DNA of 15,670 nucleotides from Candidatus Altarchaeota archaeon (GTDB taxonomy: Archaea; SpSt-1190), in assembly GCA_030590165.1 (NCBI GenBank), contig JAUUZA010000014.1, positions 1-15,670 of the forward strand. The letters run 5' to 3'. Below, in pieces: positions 1-6,360 of the stretch; positions within the stretch are counted from its first letter, which is position 1, and every line of letters starts with the position of its first letter. Position numbers and translations under genes: made by a program. The notes beneath the pieces are model-generated. The model was not told the DNA's origin and made no database searches. It worked only from the letters and a program-made list of their open reading frames with translations.

Positions 1-282
1 AAGTATCATACAAATAATATAATAAAGAATATAGCAGTTCCTGGAATTACTGCAATGGTGTATGGAGCTATTAGTGCAAAGGAGGGAGACGTATTAGAAA
101 AGAACATGGGGATTGGGACTCTTGCATTTGGTGGCCTTATAGTATTTGGCGTCTGCAAAGCTGCCTTTTCTAATTACCGATTGAAACGAAAATTTTCGAA
201 AATTACTAAAGCATCAAAAGAAGTTCGTAACGAAATTGAACGCATTGTTAATGAAAGTTCATTTAGTTATCAAGGAATTTAA
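1..282 (+). CDS. C-terminal part of a small hypothetical membrane protein (5' end outside window)
   Basis: The frame is open from base 1 with no stop before the first ATG at 55, so the gene may begin left of the window; if not, it starts at ATG 55 and is 75 residues long. The visible part holds one clear hydrophobic segment (MGIGTLAFGGLIVFGVC, about 30 residues after the first codon seen) and a weaker one around AVPGITAMVYGAIS. A basic stretch (RLKRKF) follows, then a charged, probably helical tail. Basic residues after the second hydrophobic segment suggest a cytoplasmic C terminus. I do not recognise the family. A T-rich stretch follows the stop. Confidence 0.5.
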   Translation, partial: KYHTNNIIKNIAVPGITAMVYGAISAKEGDVLEKNMGIGTLAFGGLIVFGVCKAAFSNYRLKRKFSKITKASKEVRNEIERIVNESSFSYQGI

Positions 283-351
283 TAATTAATTTTCAAAATA
301 CATTTGAAGTGTCATAGAAGTTAGGTATTATACTTTAACAAAAAAGTTGAA

Positions 352-378
352 ATTATTTCTTTTTTGATACTTTTTTTA
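352..378 (+). terminator. T-rich terminator-like tract after the first gene
   Basis: Runs of T (TTTCTTTTTTT, then CTTTTTTT) lie about 70 bases after the stop at 282. Archaeal RNA polymerase terminates at non-template T runs without needing a strong hairpin. A short A6G...CTTTTTT inverted repeat overlaps the first run. The rest of 283-416 shows no gene. Confidence 0.4.
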
Positions 379-398
379 GTGTTTAACTAAAATAGCAG

Positions 399-406
399 TT
401 ATAAAT
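399..406 (+). promoter_or_regulatory. TATA-like box before the gene at 426
   Basis: TTATAAAT is centred about 23 bases before ATG 426 and 14 bases before ATG 417. The other upstream boxes in this window sit 22-26 bases before their start codons, so this one fits ATG 426 on a leaderless transcript. Confidence 0.45.
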
Positions 407-425
407 TTACATCATTATGAAAAGC

Positions 426-941
426 ATGAGAAGTATAGTGGCGAAAGATGACATAAAAATTATGAAAGAAAAAATGAATGAACTTAAAACAGCAACACAA
501 AATTATATTCATTCTTCTTGTTTGTTTTCACCTTGGATGAAGGTAGGAAGATGTGATGAACTCAGTTTGGAATTAGAACAAAGAGTTCGAGAACTCAAAG
601 AAAAAATGAAAGAACCTTATCAGAAAATTGTAAAAATTAAAAGAAAAAAAGGAAAATATTTTGAAACATTAACAGAAGCCAATTTTGAAAATATTCCTTT
701 TGAAGAGATTTGTGAAATGAATTCAAATTATCAAGAAGCAAGGAAAGACGCTTTTTTTACGTGTCTCCTTTCAACTTCGCCTGCAGGGGTACTTGAAGAT
801 ACATACTTAGATTTTTGTAACTCGCGTCAAAAACTTAAAGAAATTAAACAAAAACATGATTCTTACTTCAAAGACATGGGTCTTAACAAAAAAGAAACAA
901 AAATACTCAAAAATTATGCAAGAATTGTGTGTGAAAATTAG
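426..941 (+). CDS. hypothetical charged helical protein
   Basis: This is an unrecognised soluble protein of 171 residues, or 174 if translation starts at ATG 417. It is very rich in Lys and Glu, with long predicted helices (for example DDIKIMKEKMNELKTA near the N terminus and RVRELKEKMKEPYQKIVKIK in the middle), so it is probably a helical bundle or partly coiled coil. It has six cysteines but no regular CxxC zinc motif. There is no signal peptide or membrane segment. I prefer ATG 426 because the TATA-like box at 399-406 then has the spacing seen elsewhere in the window. It stands alone between two T-rich terminator regions, so it is probably monocistronic. Start uncertain, function unknown. 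Confidence 0.6.
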   Translation: MRSIVAKDDIKIMKEKMNELKTATQNYIHSSCLFSPWMKVGRCDELSLELEQRVRELKEKMKEPYQKIVKIKRKKGKYFETLTEANFENIPFEEICEMNSNYQEARKDAFFTCLLSTSPAGVLEDTYLDFCNSRQKLKEIKQKHDSYFKDMGLNKKETKILKNYARIVCEN

Positions 942-999
942 TTTTTTCCTTTTGTTTCTTATTACTTTTTTTATTGATTTTTTTCTTTTTTTGTTTCAT
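942..999 (+). terminator. long T-rich terminator
   Basis: The stop codon at 939-941 is followed at once by almost 60 bases dominated by T runs of 5-8. This is typical of archaeal intrinsic terminators and separates the hypothetical gene from the ftsZ operon. Confidence 0.6.
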
Positions 1000-1012
1000 C
1001 TTTCAAGTAAAT

Positions 1013-1021
1013 GATATAAAT
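1013..1021 (+). promoter_or_regulatory. TATA-like box of the FKBP-ftsZ-secE-spt5-rpl11 operon
   Basis: GATATAAAT is centred about 24 bases upstream of ATG 1041. A TATA-box centre to transcription start distance of about 25 bases would put the transcript start at or next to the A of the ATG, implying a leaderless mRNA. No Shine-Dalgarno-like motif precedes this ATG. Confidence 0.55.
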
Positions 1022-1040
1022 CACAAAGACGAGCAATAAA

Positions 1041-1670
1041 ATGAAGCTCGGGAAGTTTGTAAGAATTGAATATACTGGGACTCTTGATAATGGTGAAATT
1101 TTTGATTCAACAGACCCCAAGGTTCTCGAGAGTGCTACCGGACCTGTAACTATTATTCTTGGGGCAGGTCATGTGATTAAGGGCATGGAAAAGGCCTTGC
1201 TTGAAATGAAAATGGGGGAATCCCGCGAATTAGACATAAGTGTAGATGATGGTTTTGGAAAGCGTGACTCTAAAAAAATCAAATTGTATAAACTTCGAGA
1301 TTTTCTTAAAGAAAAAATAAGGCCATATCCAGGAATGAGAGTGACTTTAGACGGTAAAATGGCCACAGTTAAGAGTGTTTCTTCAGGAAGAATTGTTGTT
1401 GATTTTAACCATTTACTTGCTGGTCGTTCTCTCAAATATAAGATTAAGTTAATTGAAGAAGTGATAGACGAGATGGCTCAACTTAAAGAACTTTTAAGTT
1501 TCCATTTTGGTGAAGAAGTTCAATTTAAGGTTGAGGCGGATGTATTGGAACTTACTGATGTTCCTGATTATTTTCAGGAAAGGCTCAAAGATGAGCTCGC
1601 GACATACACTAATTTTAAAAACATCCGTTTCTTAGTTTCGAAAGGTGAAGATGATGAAAAGCATGATTAA
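1041..1670 (+). CDS. FKBP/SlyD-type peptidyl-prolyl cis-trans isomerase, long archaeal form
   Basis: This cytoplasmic prolyl isomerase and folding helper has 209 residues. Residues 1-75 carry the FKBP core (VRIEYTGTLDNGEIFDST, then GAGHVIKGMEKALLEMKMGE). Residues about 76-120 form the insert-in-flap domain that binds unfolded chains in SlyD-like proteins. The strand VDFNHLLAGRSL (about 120-131) closes the FKBP fold. About 65 further residues (145-209) form an extra C-terminal alpha/beta domain, as in the longer archaeal FKBPs. There is no signal peptide. It is the first gene of the operon and its last 17 bases overlap ftsZ. The family call is firm; the substrates are unknown. Confidence 0.92.
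   Translation: MKLGKFVRIEYTGTLDNGEIFDSTDPKVLESATGPVTIILGAGHVIKGMEKALLEMKMGESRELDISVDDGFGKRDSKKIKLYKLRDFLKEKIRPYPGMRVTLDGKMATVKSVSSGRIVVDFNHLLAGRSLKYKIKLIEEVIDEMAQLKELLSFHFGEEVQFKVEADVLELTDVPDYFQERLKDELATYTNFKNIRFLVSKGEDDEKHD
1643..1648 (+). promoter_or_regulatory. ftsZ: Shine-Dalgarno-like AGGTGA that sets the ftsZ start
   Basis: AGGTGA lies inside the 3' end of the FKBP gene and is 5 bases before ATG 1654. Two other possible starts fit worse: GTG 1645 lies inside the motif itself and ATG 1651 is only 2 bases away. This favours ATG 1654. Confidence 0.5.
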
Positions 1671-2754
1671 AGCAGCTGAAAAAAAGACAAAAGTCAAAGT
1701 GGACAAAGAATTTGAAGAATTCTTACAAAGTCATAAGCCTAAAATCAAAGTCGTTGGTATAGGTGGAGCAGGTGGAAATACTGTTGCTAGACTCCTGGAA
1801 ATGGGGGTAAAGAGTGCGGAGCTCGTTGCAGTTAATACAGATGCACAAGATCTTTCAAAAGTTAAAGCTCACACAAAAATTTTAATAGGAAGAGAAGTTA
1901 CCCGCGGTTTGGGGGCAGGTTCAGACCCAAGTGTTGGTGAAGAAGCTGCAAAAGAAGATGAAACTCATTTGAGGAAAATGGTTGGAGATGCAGACCTTGT
2001 TTTTGTTACCTGTGGTTTAGGTGGTGGTACCGGAAGTGGTGCCGCACCAGTAGTTGCAGAATTATCAAAAAAAGCAGGATGCTTAACAATTGGTGTAGTA
2101 ACAGTTCCTTTCAATAATGAAGGTCTTTTGCGTTGGGAGAATGCAAGATATGGGCTTGAAAGATTGAAGAATAATGTTGATGCAGTGATAGTCATTCCAA
2201 ATCAGAAACTTTTAGATATTGTTCCAGACCTACCAATTACAACAGCCTTTAGAGTTGCTGATGAAGTCTTGGCAAATGCAGTAAAGGGTATAACACGAAT
2301 GGTAACTAGTCAAGGACTCATTAATGTAGATTTTGCTGATTTGAAAGCAGTAGTACGCAATGCTGGAGCTGCTTTGATTGGTGTTGGTGAGAGTGATAGT
2401 GATAAAAGAGCTGAAGAAGCCGTTTATAAAGCAGTGAATAATCCCTTACTCGATCTTGATATAACTGGGGCTAAAGGGGCTTTAATTTATATTGAAGGTG
2501 GAAAGGGTTTGAAATTAGAAGAGTCATACAAAATTATAGACTTAATTTCTCAAAATTTGGCAAAAGATGCCAAAATGATTTGGGGTGTTGGTTTACCTGA
2601 TGATACTCTTGGAAACACCGTTAGAGTAATTGTAATTGTTACTGGGGCAAACCTCAACGACTTTTATTATCCTCAAAGTGATGACCTCGAAAAACTCGAG
2701 AAAGAGAAGATGAGTAAGGAACTCGGAATTGAGTTTATTGAGGTAGACGAATAA
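1654..2754 (+). CDS. ftsZ: cell division GTPase FtsZ
   Basis: This tubulin-like GTPase polymerises into the division ring. From ATG 1654 it has 366 residues. A basic N-terminal extension (1-30) precedes the nucleotide-binding domain: GIGGAGGN (36-42), the tubulin signature GLGGGTGSG (121-129), and PFNNEG (152-157). The synergy (T7) loop NVDFADLK (224-231) keeps both acidic residues needed for GTP hydrolysis across the subunit interface, so the enzyme should be active. The C-terminal domain ends in a short acidic tail (EFIEVDE), the likely site for partner binding. Its stop overlaps the secE ATG by one base. Placement directly before secE-spt5-rpl11 is a familiar archaeal arrangement. The exact start codon (1645, 1651, 1654 or 1663) is the main uncertainty. 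Confidence 0.96.
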   Translation: MKSMIKAAEKKTKVKVDKEFEEFLQSHKPKIKVVGIGGAGGNTVARLLEMGVKSAELVAVNTDAQDLSKVKAHTKILIGREVTRGLGAGSDPSVGEEAAKEDETHLRKMVGDADLVFVTCGLGGGTGSGAAPVVAELSKKAGCLTIGVVTVPFNNEGLLRWENARYGLERLKNNVDAVIVIPNQKLLDIVPDLPITTAFRVADEVLANAVKGITRMVTSQGLINVDFADLKAVVRNAGAALIGVGESDSDKRAEEAVYKAVNNPLLDLDITGAKGALIYIEGGKGLKLEESYKIIDLISQNLAKDAKMIWGVGLPDDTLGNTVRVIVIVTGANLNDFYYPQSDDLEKLEKEKMSKELGIEFIEVDE

Positions 2755-2906
2755 TGTTTGAGAATTACAGGCGGGTTCTCCGCACGGCTAAAAGACCGAC
2801 TAAGGAAGAGTTTAAACGCTCAACCCTTCTGGTTGGTCTTGGAATGTTGGCTGTTGGGGCAATGGGGCTTGTAATTAATTTATTATTTCAATTGGTGGGA
2901 TTATGA
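2754..2906 (+). CDS. secE: protein translocase subunit SecE (Sec61 gamma)
   Basis: SecE is the small essential subunit that clamps the SecY channel in the membrane. This 50-residue frame starts at ATG 2754, overlapping the ftsZ stop (TAATG). Its cytoplasmic amphipathic part carries the SecE pattern YRRVLRTAKRPTKEEF (residues 5-20), followed by one membrane helix (about 24-48). The length and single helix match archaeal Sec61 gamma. GAGGT at 2740-2744 is a suitable Shine-Dalgarno motif 9 bases upstream. Its end overlaps the spt5 start (ATGA). The position between ftsZ and spt5 is strong independent support, because secE-nusG pairing is conserved in bacteria and archaea. Confidence 0.93.
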   Translation: MFENYRRVLRTAKRPTKEEFKRSTLLVGLGMLAVGAMGLVINLLFQLVGL

Positions 2907-3343
2907 TATTCGCAGTGAGAGTAACGCTTGGTAGGGAAGAGACTGTAATAGACGCAGTTGCAGAGTCAGTAAAAAAATTTGATTACAAAGTTTTTTCACT
3001 TTTTGTTCCTAAAGATGTAAGAGGATATATTTTCATTGAGGCTGAAAGTGTTGATGATGTTCGTTCATCAGTTCGTGGTATACACAATGCTAAGGGTGTT
3101 GTTGGACGTGCAGTTGAAATGAGTGAAGTTGAGAAATTTTTGGAAGCTAAACCCATTGAAATAAATCTCAAAAAAGGAGATTTAGTTGAAATTGTTGATG
3201 ATTCTTTCAGAGGCGAAAAGGCGAAAGTTATAAGAATAGACTCAGTGAAAAGAGAAGTAACGGTCGAAATGGTTGAAGCAGCAGTGCCCATACCTATGAC
3301 GCTTCCTATAGAAGCAGTTCGATTGATTAAAAGTGGTGCATAA
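2903..3343 (+). CDS. spt5: transcription elongation factor Spt5 (archaeal NusG)
   Basis: Spt5 binds the RNA polymerase clamp together with Spt4, improves processivity and can link RNA polymerase to the ribosome. The 146 residues split into an NGN domain (about 1-82; FAVRVTLGREETVIDAVAE, then VFSLFVPKDVRGYIFIEAE) and a KOW domain (about 92-146; KKGDLVEIVDDSFRGEKAKV). This is the archaeal two-domain size, without the long bacterial insert or eukaryotic extensions. The ATG overlaps the secE stop by four bases, with GGTGGG just upstream, indicating coupled translation. Confidence 0.95.
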   Translation: MIFAVRVTLGREETVIDAVAESVKKFDYKVFSLFVPKDVRGYIFIEAESVDDVRSSVRGIHNAKGVVGRAVEMSEVEKFLEAKPIEINLKKGDLVEIVDDSFRGEKAKVIRIDSVKREVTVEMVEAAVPIPMTLPIEAVRLIKSGA

Positions 3344-3345
3344 AA

Positions 3346-3804
3346 ATGGTTGGTCAAATAGTAAATATAATGGTAGATGGTGGGAAAGCCACCGCGGGAC
3401 CTCCTTTAGGCCCAGCATTGGGACCTTTGGGTGTTCCTGTTGGAAAAGTTATAGCTAAAATTAATGAGGAAACTAAAAAATTTGATGGAATGAAAGTTCC
3501 TGTAAAAGTTATTGTAGAACCTGCAACAAGGACATTTGAAATTGAAGTAGGTACTCCTCCTTCATCAGCTCTTATTAAGAAAGAAATAGGAATTGAAAAG
3601 GGAACTGGAGATGGTTCAACAGTTGGGAATATTACTTGGGACCAATTGAAAAAAATTGCAAAGAAGAAAGAAGCTCAATGTCTTGGCTCTGATACAAAAC
3701 ACGTAGTTAAAGAATTAATAGGAACTTGTGTGAGTATGGGCGTAACAGTAGAAGGGAAAAATGCATTAGACTTCTTTGGAGATATTCACAAATTTGATGC
3801 TTGA
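3346..3804 (+). CDS. rpl11: large ribosomal subunit protein uL11 (L11)
   Basis: L11 sits in the GTPase-associated centre of the 50S subunit and holds the 23S rRNA segment on which elongation factors act. The 152 residues show the N-terminal domain with the proline/glycine loop GGKATAGPPLGPALGPLGVP (residues 12-31) and PATRTFEIEVGTPPSSALIKKE (59-80), then the C-terminal rRNA-binding domain (about 85-140). It starts two bases after the spt5 stop, with GGTG at 3335-3338 as the likely ribosome binding site. In many archaea rpl1, rpl10 and rpl12 follow; here the next gene is on the other strand one base away, so the cluster ends here. Confidence 0.96.
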   Translation: MVGQIVNIMVDGGKATAGPPLGPALGPLGVPVGKVIAKINEETKKFDGMKVPVKVIVEPATRTFEIEVGTPPSSALIKKEIGIEKGTGDGSTVGNITWDQLKKIAKKKEAQCLGSDTKHVVKELIGTCVSMGVTVEGKNALDFFGDIHKFDA

Positions 3805-3805
3805 T

Positions 3806-4201
3806 TCACTCCATTATTAAACCGGTGCATCTCCAATTTATTGATGCCATTCTAGTATTTACATCAACTACACATGCAGGATTGCAACCTTCACTTTCAA
3901 TGGACAAATCGAACCAATAAGTTCCAGTTATTGAATTGTAAGTGTGGGTGCCTTCTAGGTCTCCACCATCAACACAATGACTGTTTTCAGCAATCTCACG
4001 CGCTTCTTCAAGTGTCATAAGAGACGAAGTTTCGTCATCAATAAGTTCATCGTCAATAATTTCATCATCTGTGGTGGAAGTTTCATTATTAATTTTTTCA
4101 TCTGATTGCAAATCTATTCTATTTATGTTTGGATTCATTAATATAAAAATTCCTGCAAGAAGAATTAAGGTTACACTTAAAATTGGGATGATTTTGTTCA
4201 T
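3806..4201 (-). CDS. exported, membrane-anchored PepSY-like cysteine protein
   Basis: The protein has 131 residues from ATG 4201. Residues 4-22 form an N-terminal signal or anchor helix (IIPILSVTLILLAGIFILM). An acidic linker rich in Asp and Glu follows (about 33-60), then a compact domain (62-131) with four cysteines at 76, 106, 110 and 125. The pattern AREIAENSHC ... TGTYWFDL ... GCNPACVVDV ... INWRCTG resembles PepSY-like exported domains that I recall as common in DPANN archaea. The cysteines probably form two disulfides outside the cell. There is no lipobox cysteine. I chose ATG 4201 over TTG 4213 because TTTTATAGA on the minus strand is centred 25 bases upstream. It converges on rpl11 with a one-base gap. 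Function unknown. Confidence 0.75.
   Translation of the reverse strand: MNKIIPILSVTLILLAGIFILMNPNINRIDLQSDEKINNETSTTDDEIIDDELIDDETSSLMTLEEAREIAENSHCVDGGDLEGTHTYNSITGTYWFDLSIESEGCNPACVVDVNTRMASINWRCTGLIME
4031..4069 (-). repeat. short acidic repeat DDE(I/L)I in the linker of the PepSY-like protein
   Basis: The linker reads DDEIIDDELIDDE (residues 45-57), nearly three copies of a five-residue unit, between the membrane helix and the cysteine domain. It looks like a flexible spacer rather than a fold. Confidence 0.55.
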
Positions 4202-4222
4202 ACAAATTCTCAACTCGTTTTC

Positions 4223-4247
4223 TATAAAACCGTTATCCTCATAAATT
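4223..4247. promoter_or_regulatory. divergent TATA-like boxes
   Basis: Two AT-rich boxes lie in the short spacer between the divergent genes at 4201 (minus) and 4266 (plus). TATAAAA at 4223-4229, read as TTTTATA on the minus strand, is 25 bases from ATG 4201. ATAAATT at 4241-4247 is about 22 bases from ATG 4266. Both imply leaderless transcripts. Confidence 0.5.
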
Positions 4248-4265
4248 ACTTAGAGTAGTAATGGT

Positions 4266-4490
4266 ATGTTCATTTTGGTTGATTTAGATGAGTTAAAAAA
4301 AATTGAAGCAAAATATGGTGTCCTAAAAAAAGTGAAGACTCCAGCAAAGCTGGAAAAGGAAAAAGTGAAATGGCTTTTACCTCCAAAGTGGAATGAGAAA
4401 ACTTATGAAGCCGCTTTGGTTGAAGTTCCAGATAATAAAGCTCAGGAAATTTTTGAAAAATTTAAAGTTAAAGCAATCAGAAAGGAATAA
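4266..4490 (+). CDS. small hypothetical basic protein
   Basis: The protein has 74 residues and is Lys/Glu rich, with no membrane segment and no cysteine. The N-terminal half looks helical (LDELKKIEAKYGVLKKVKT). The second half contains VKWLLPPKWNEKTYEAALVEVP, with two tryptophans and a proline pair, which suggests a small folded domain. The start has a TATA-like box at suitable spacing. It is followed 24 bases later by a membrane protein gene on the same strand. I considered an SRP19-like fold but saw none of that family's motifs. Family not recognised. Confidence 0.6.
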   Translation: MFILVDLDELKKIEAKYGVLKKVKTPAKLEKEKVKWLLPPKWNEKTYEAALVEVPDNKAQEIFEKFKVKAIRKE

Positions 4491-4514
4491 AAGCAACTGA
4501 AAGCTACTTTATTG

Positions 4515-5264
4515 ATGGAAATTTTATCTCATTTTGTTAAGGGATTAGAACTTTACAAAAAAAATTTTATTAATTTTCTTACTATTAGTTTATCTCGTTT
4601 AGGGATTGGATTTGGATTAATAATTTTGGCACTTATTTTAGCCTTACCAACAGTTTTAATTTCTGAGGTAATTCAGTTGAGTGCTTATAATTTAGCATAT
4701 GTTGTATTTTTAATTACAATTTTTTTATTGATTTCACCTTTTTTAATTTATCCAGTAATGGCTGGAATTGTTTTAACTCTTAAAAAGAAGAAAGTGAATT
4801 TGAAGGAAGTTTTTCTTATTATTAAAAATAATTATTGCAAATTACTTATTAATTTTGTAATTTATTTATTTGTGTTGTGGTTTCTCTTATTTGAGGGAGC
4901 AATTTTAATGTTGGTTTCCCCATTTGTAAGTTTATTCTTTTTAGTGTCGTTTATTTATTTTTGTATTAGATTCTTTTTCTGGGATGTACTCTTATTTCTT
5001 GGTGAAAAAAAATCTCTTCAAACTTCATGGAAAATAACTGAGGGGAAATTCACTTCAAGTTTTATTGTTATTTTATTAATGGGTTTTTGTTTACTTTTAA
5101 TTTCATCTTTAAGTTTCCAAATTGGTTCATTTTCAGATTCATTAGTTTGGCAATTTGTGTGGGGTTCTTTTGATACTTTAATTTGGATTATTATTCCTCC
5201 TTTTATTGTAGCTACAAAAATTATTTTTACAAGGCACTTGATGAAAGAGTTTAATAAGGCTTAG
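4515..5264 (+). CDS. six-helix integral membrane protein, possibly YciC/GPDPase-membrane-domain-like
   Basis: This very hydrophobic protein has 249 residues, with helices at about 28-49, 60-88, 109-127, 130-150, 182-203 and 217-237. Between helices 4 and 5 the segment RFFFWDVLLFLGEKKSLQTS followed by WKITEGKF resembles the pattern (aromatic helix end, short loop, AlxxSwxltkG) found in membrane proteins of the YciC, DUF975 and glycerophosphodiester-phosphodiesterase membrane-domain groups. This similarity is from memory and is weak. No catalytic motif is visible. I chose ATG 4515 over TTG 4512. An ATAAAA element at 4486-4491 could be its own promoter. The permease gene follows 13 bases downstream. 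Confidence 0.7.
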   Translation: MEILSHFVKGLELYKKNFINFLTISLSRLGIGFGLIILALILALPTVLISEVIQLSAYNLAYVVFLITIFLLISPFLIYPVMAGIVLTLKKKKVNLKEVFLIIKNNYCKLLINFVIYLFVLWFLLFEGAILMLVSPFVSLFFLVSFIYFCIRFFFWDVLLFLGEKKSLQTSWKITEGKFTSSFIVILLMGFCLLLISSLSFQIGSFSDSLVWQFVWGSFDTLIWIIIPPFIVATKIIFTRHLMKEFNKA

Positions 5265-5277
5265 GTATAATGAGAGT

Positions 5278-6360
5278 GTGGGTTTGCTCTTGGCCTTAGG
5301 ATATATGATTTCATATCTTTTTGGTGTTGGCCTTCTCCTTTTACCGGAATTAGTTCAGCAAATAGGTATTGGTTATTTTTTAATTGGTATGACTGGTGTT
5401 GCTATAACACTTAATCTTGCAGCTTATGTTATTCTTGAATTAATTGAAATAACTGGTGAAGATGTTGAAAATAGTGTTAAAGCATTTTTAGGTAAGGCAG
5501 GGAATTTAATACCGGCCTTGCTTGGTGTCTTTACATACAGTGCATTGACGGCTTATGTTGTTGCAGCTGGAGACCAACTTTCTGCTTGGTTGGGTGGTGA
5601 CCCTCGTTATTGGAGTGCCTTGTTTTTTATTTTAGCTGCAATTCCAGTTGTAAAAGGTTTGACTGCTGCGGCTAACCTTTCAATGTATCTTTCATTTTTT
5701 TTAATATCAGTACTCTTATTCATTATACCAATAAATCTTAAGTATGATTATATTGTTCCTCCAATTTATGGGAACGTAAGTGCCATACCTCTCTTCTTAA
5801 CTTTGGCAGTTTTTGCGTTGGCTGGGCACTTGGCAGTAAGAGAAGTTTATAATTTTGTTCGTGATGAAAAAAAGAGTCTTCAAATTTTTTTCTGGTCTTT
5901 TGCCTTTGCATTTTTAACTTATTTAGCATTTGGGATAACAACATCAGCAGTGGCACCAAATATTTCAGGACTTAGTACTGCAACTCTTGTAAAAATTTAT
6001 CCTCCGTTTTATTCACTTTTAATTTCAGTTGTAGCGGTCTTAGCATTTTATACTTCTTTTGTTGCGATATCTCATTCATTTATTAAAAGTTTTGAAAAGT
6101 ATACTTCAAAAAAATCAATTTATTCACTTTTGCTCTTTCCAATTGCAATTTTATACATGATGATTAGGGACTTTAATCTCTTTTCACTAACAACTTTAGT
6201 TGGCAGAGTTGGTGGAGTAAGTTTTCTTATCTTTTTATCTCTTGCTTGTTTTGCTCACTTTAAGGCTTCAAAGAAATGGAAGGTTAAGTTATCTCCTTAT
6301 TTGACACTTCCTTTATCGGTTATTTTTGGTTTAACTGCACTTATCGGACTTTTTGTGTAA
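5278..6360 (+). CDS. APC-superfamily amino acid permease (aromatic/AAAP-like)
   Basis: The protein has 360 residues and about 11 membrane helices. The first helix carries the broken-helix signature of this superfamily: SYLFGVGLLLLPELVQQIG (residues 12-30) matches the GxGxLxLPxAxxxxG pattern of Tyr/Trp permeases and AAAP transporters, where the backbone binds the substrate. It probably takes up an amino acid by cotransport, which would suit an organism with limited biosynthesis. The substrate cannot be read from the sequence. The start is GTG 5278, with TTTAATAA (5250-5257) about 24 bases upstream inside the preceding gene, so it may have its own promoter. Its last 20 bases overlap the convergent dtdA gene. 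Confidence 0.8.
   Translation: MGLLLALGYMISYLFGVGLLLLPELVQQIGIGYFLIGMTGVAITLNLAAYVILELIEITGEDVENSVKAFLGKAGNLIPALLGVFTYSALTAYVVAAGDQLSAWLGGDPRYWSALFFILAAIPVVKGLTAAANLSMYLSFFLISVLLFIIPINLKYDYIVPPIYGNVSAIPLFLTLAVFALAGHLAVREVYNFVRDEKKSLQIFFWSFAFAFLTYLAFGITTSAVAPNISGLSTATLVKIYPPFYSLLISVVAVLAFYTSFVAISHSFIKSFEKYTSKKSIYSLLLFPIAILYMMIRDFNLFSLTTLVGRVGGVSFLIFLSLACFAHFKASKKWKVKLSPYLTLPLSVIFGLTALIGLFV

Noticed and set aside
1169-1435. Antisense open frame opposite the FKBP gene
   Set aside because: It lies fully inside a gene with clear family motifs and encodes no recognisable protein. The same holds for antisense frames opposite ftsZ, spt5, the permeases and rtcB.
1645-1653. GTG 1645 or ATG 1651 as the ftsZ start
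   Set aside because: The AGGTGA ribosome binding motif covers the GTG and is too near ATG 1651; ATG 1654 has normal spacing.
4202-4213. TTG 4213 as start of the PepSY-like protein
   Set aside because: ATG 4201 puts the basic residue and hydrophobic helix at the N terminus and has a TATA-like box 25 bases upstream.
4266-4490. SRP19 or another known small RNA-binding protein
   Set aside because: Size and charge would fit, but none of the motifs I know for SRP19 are present, so it is left as hypothetical.
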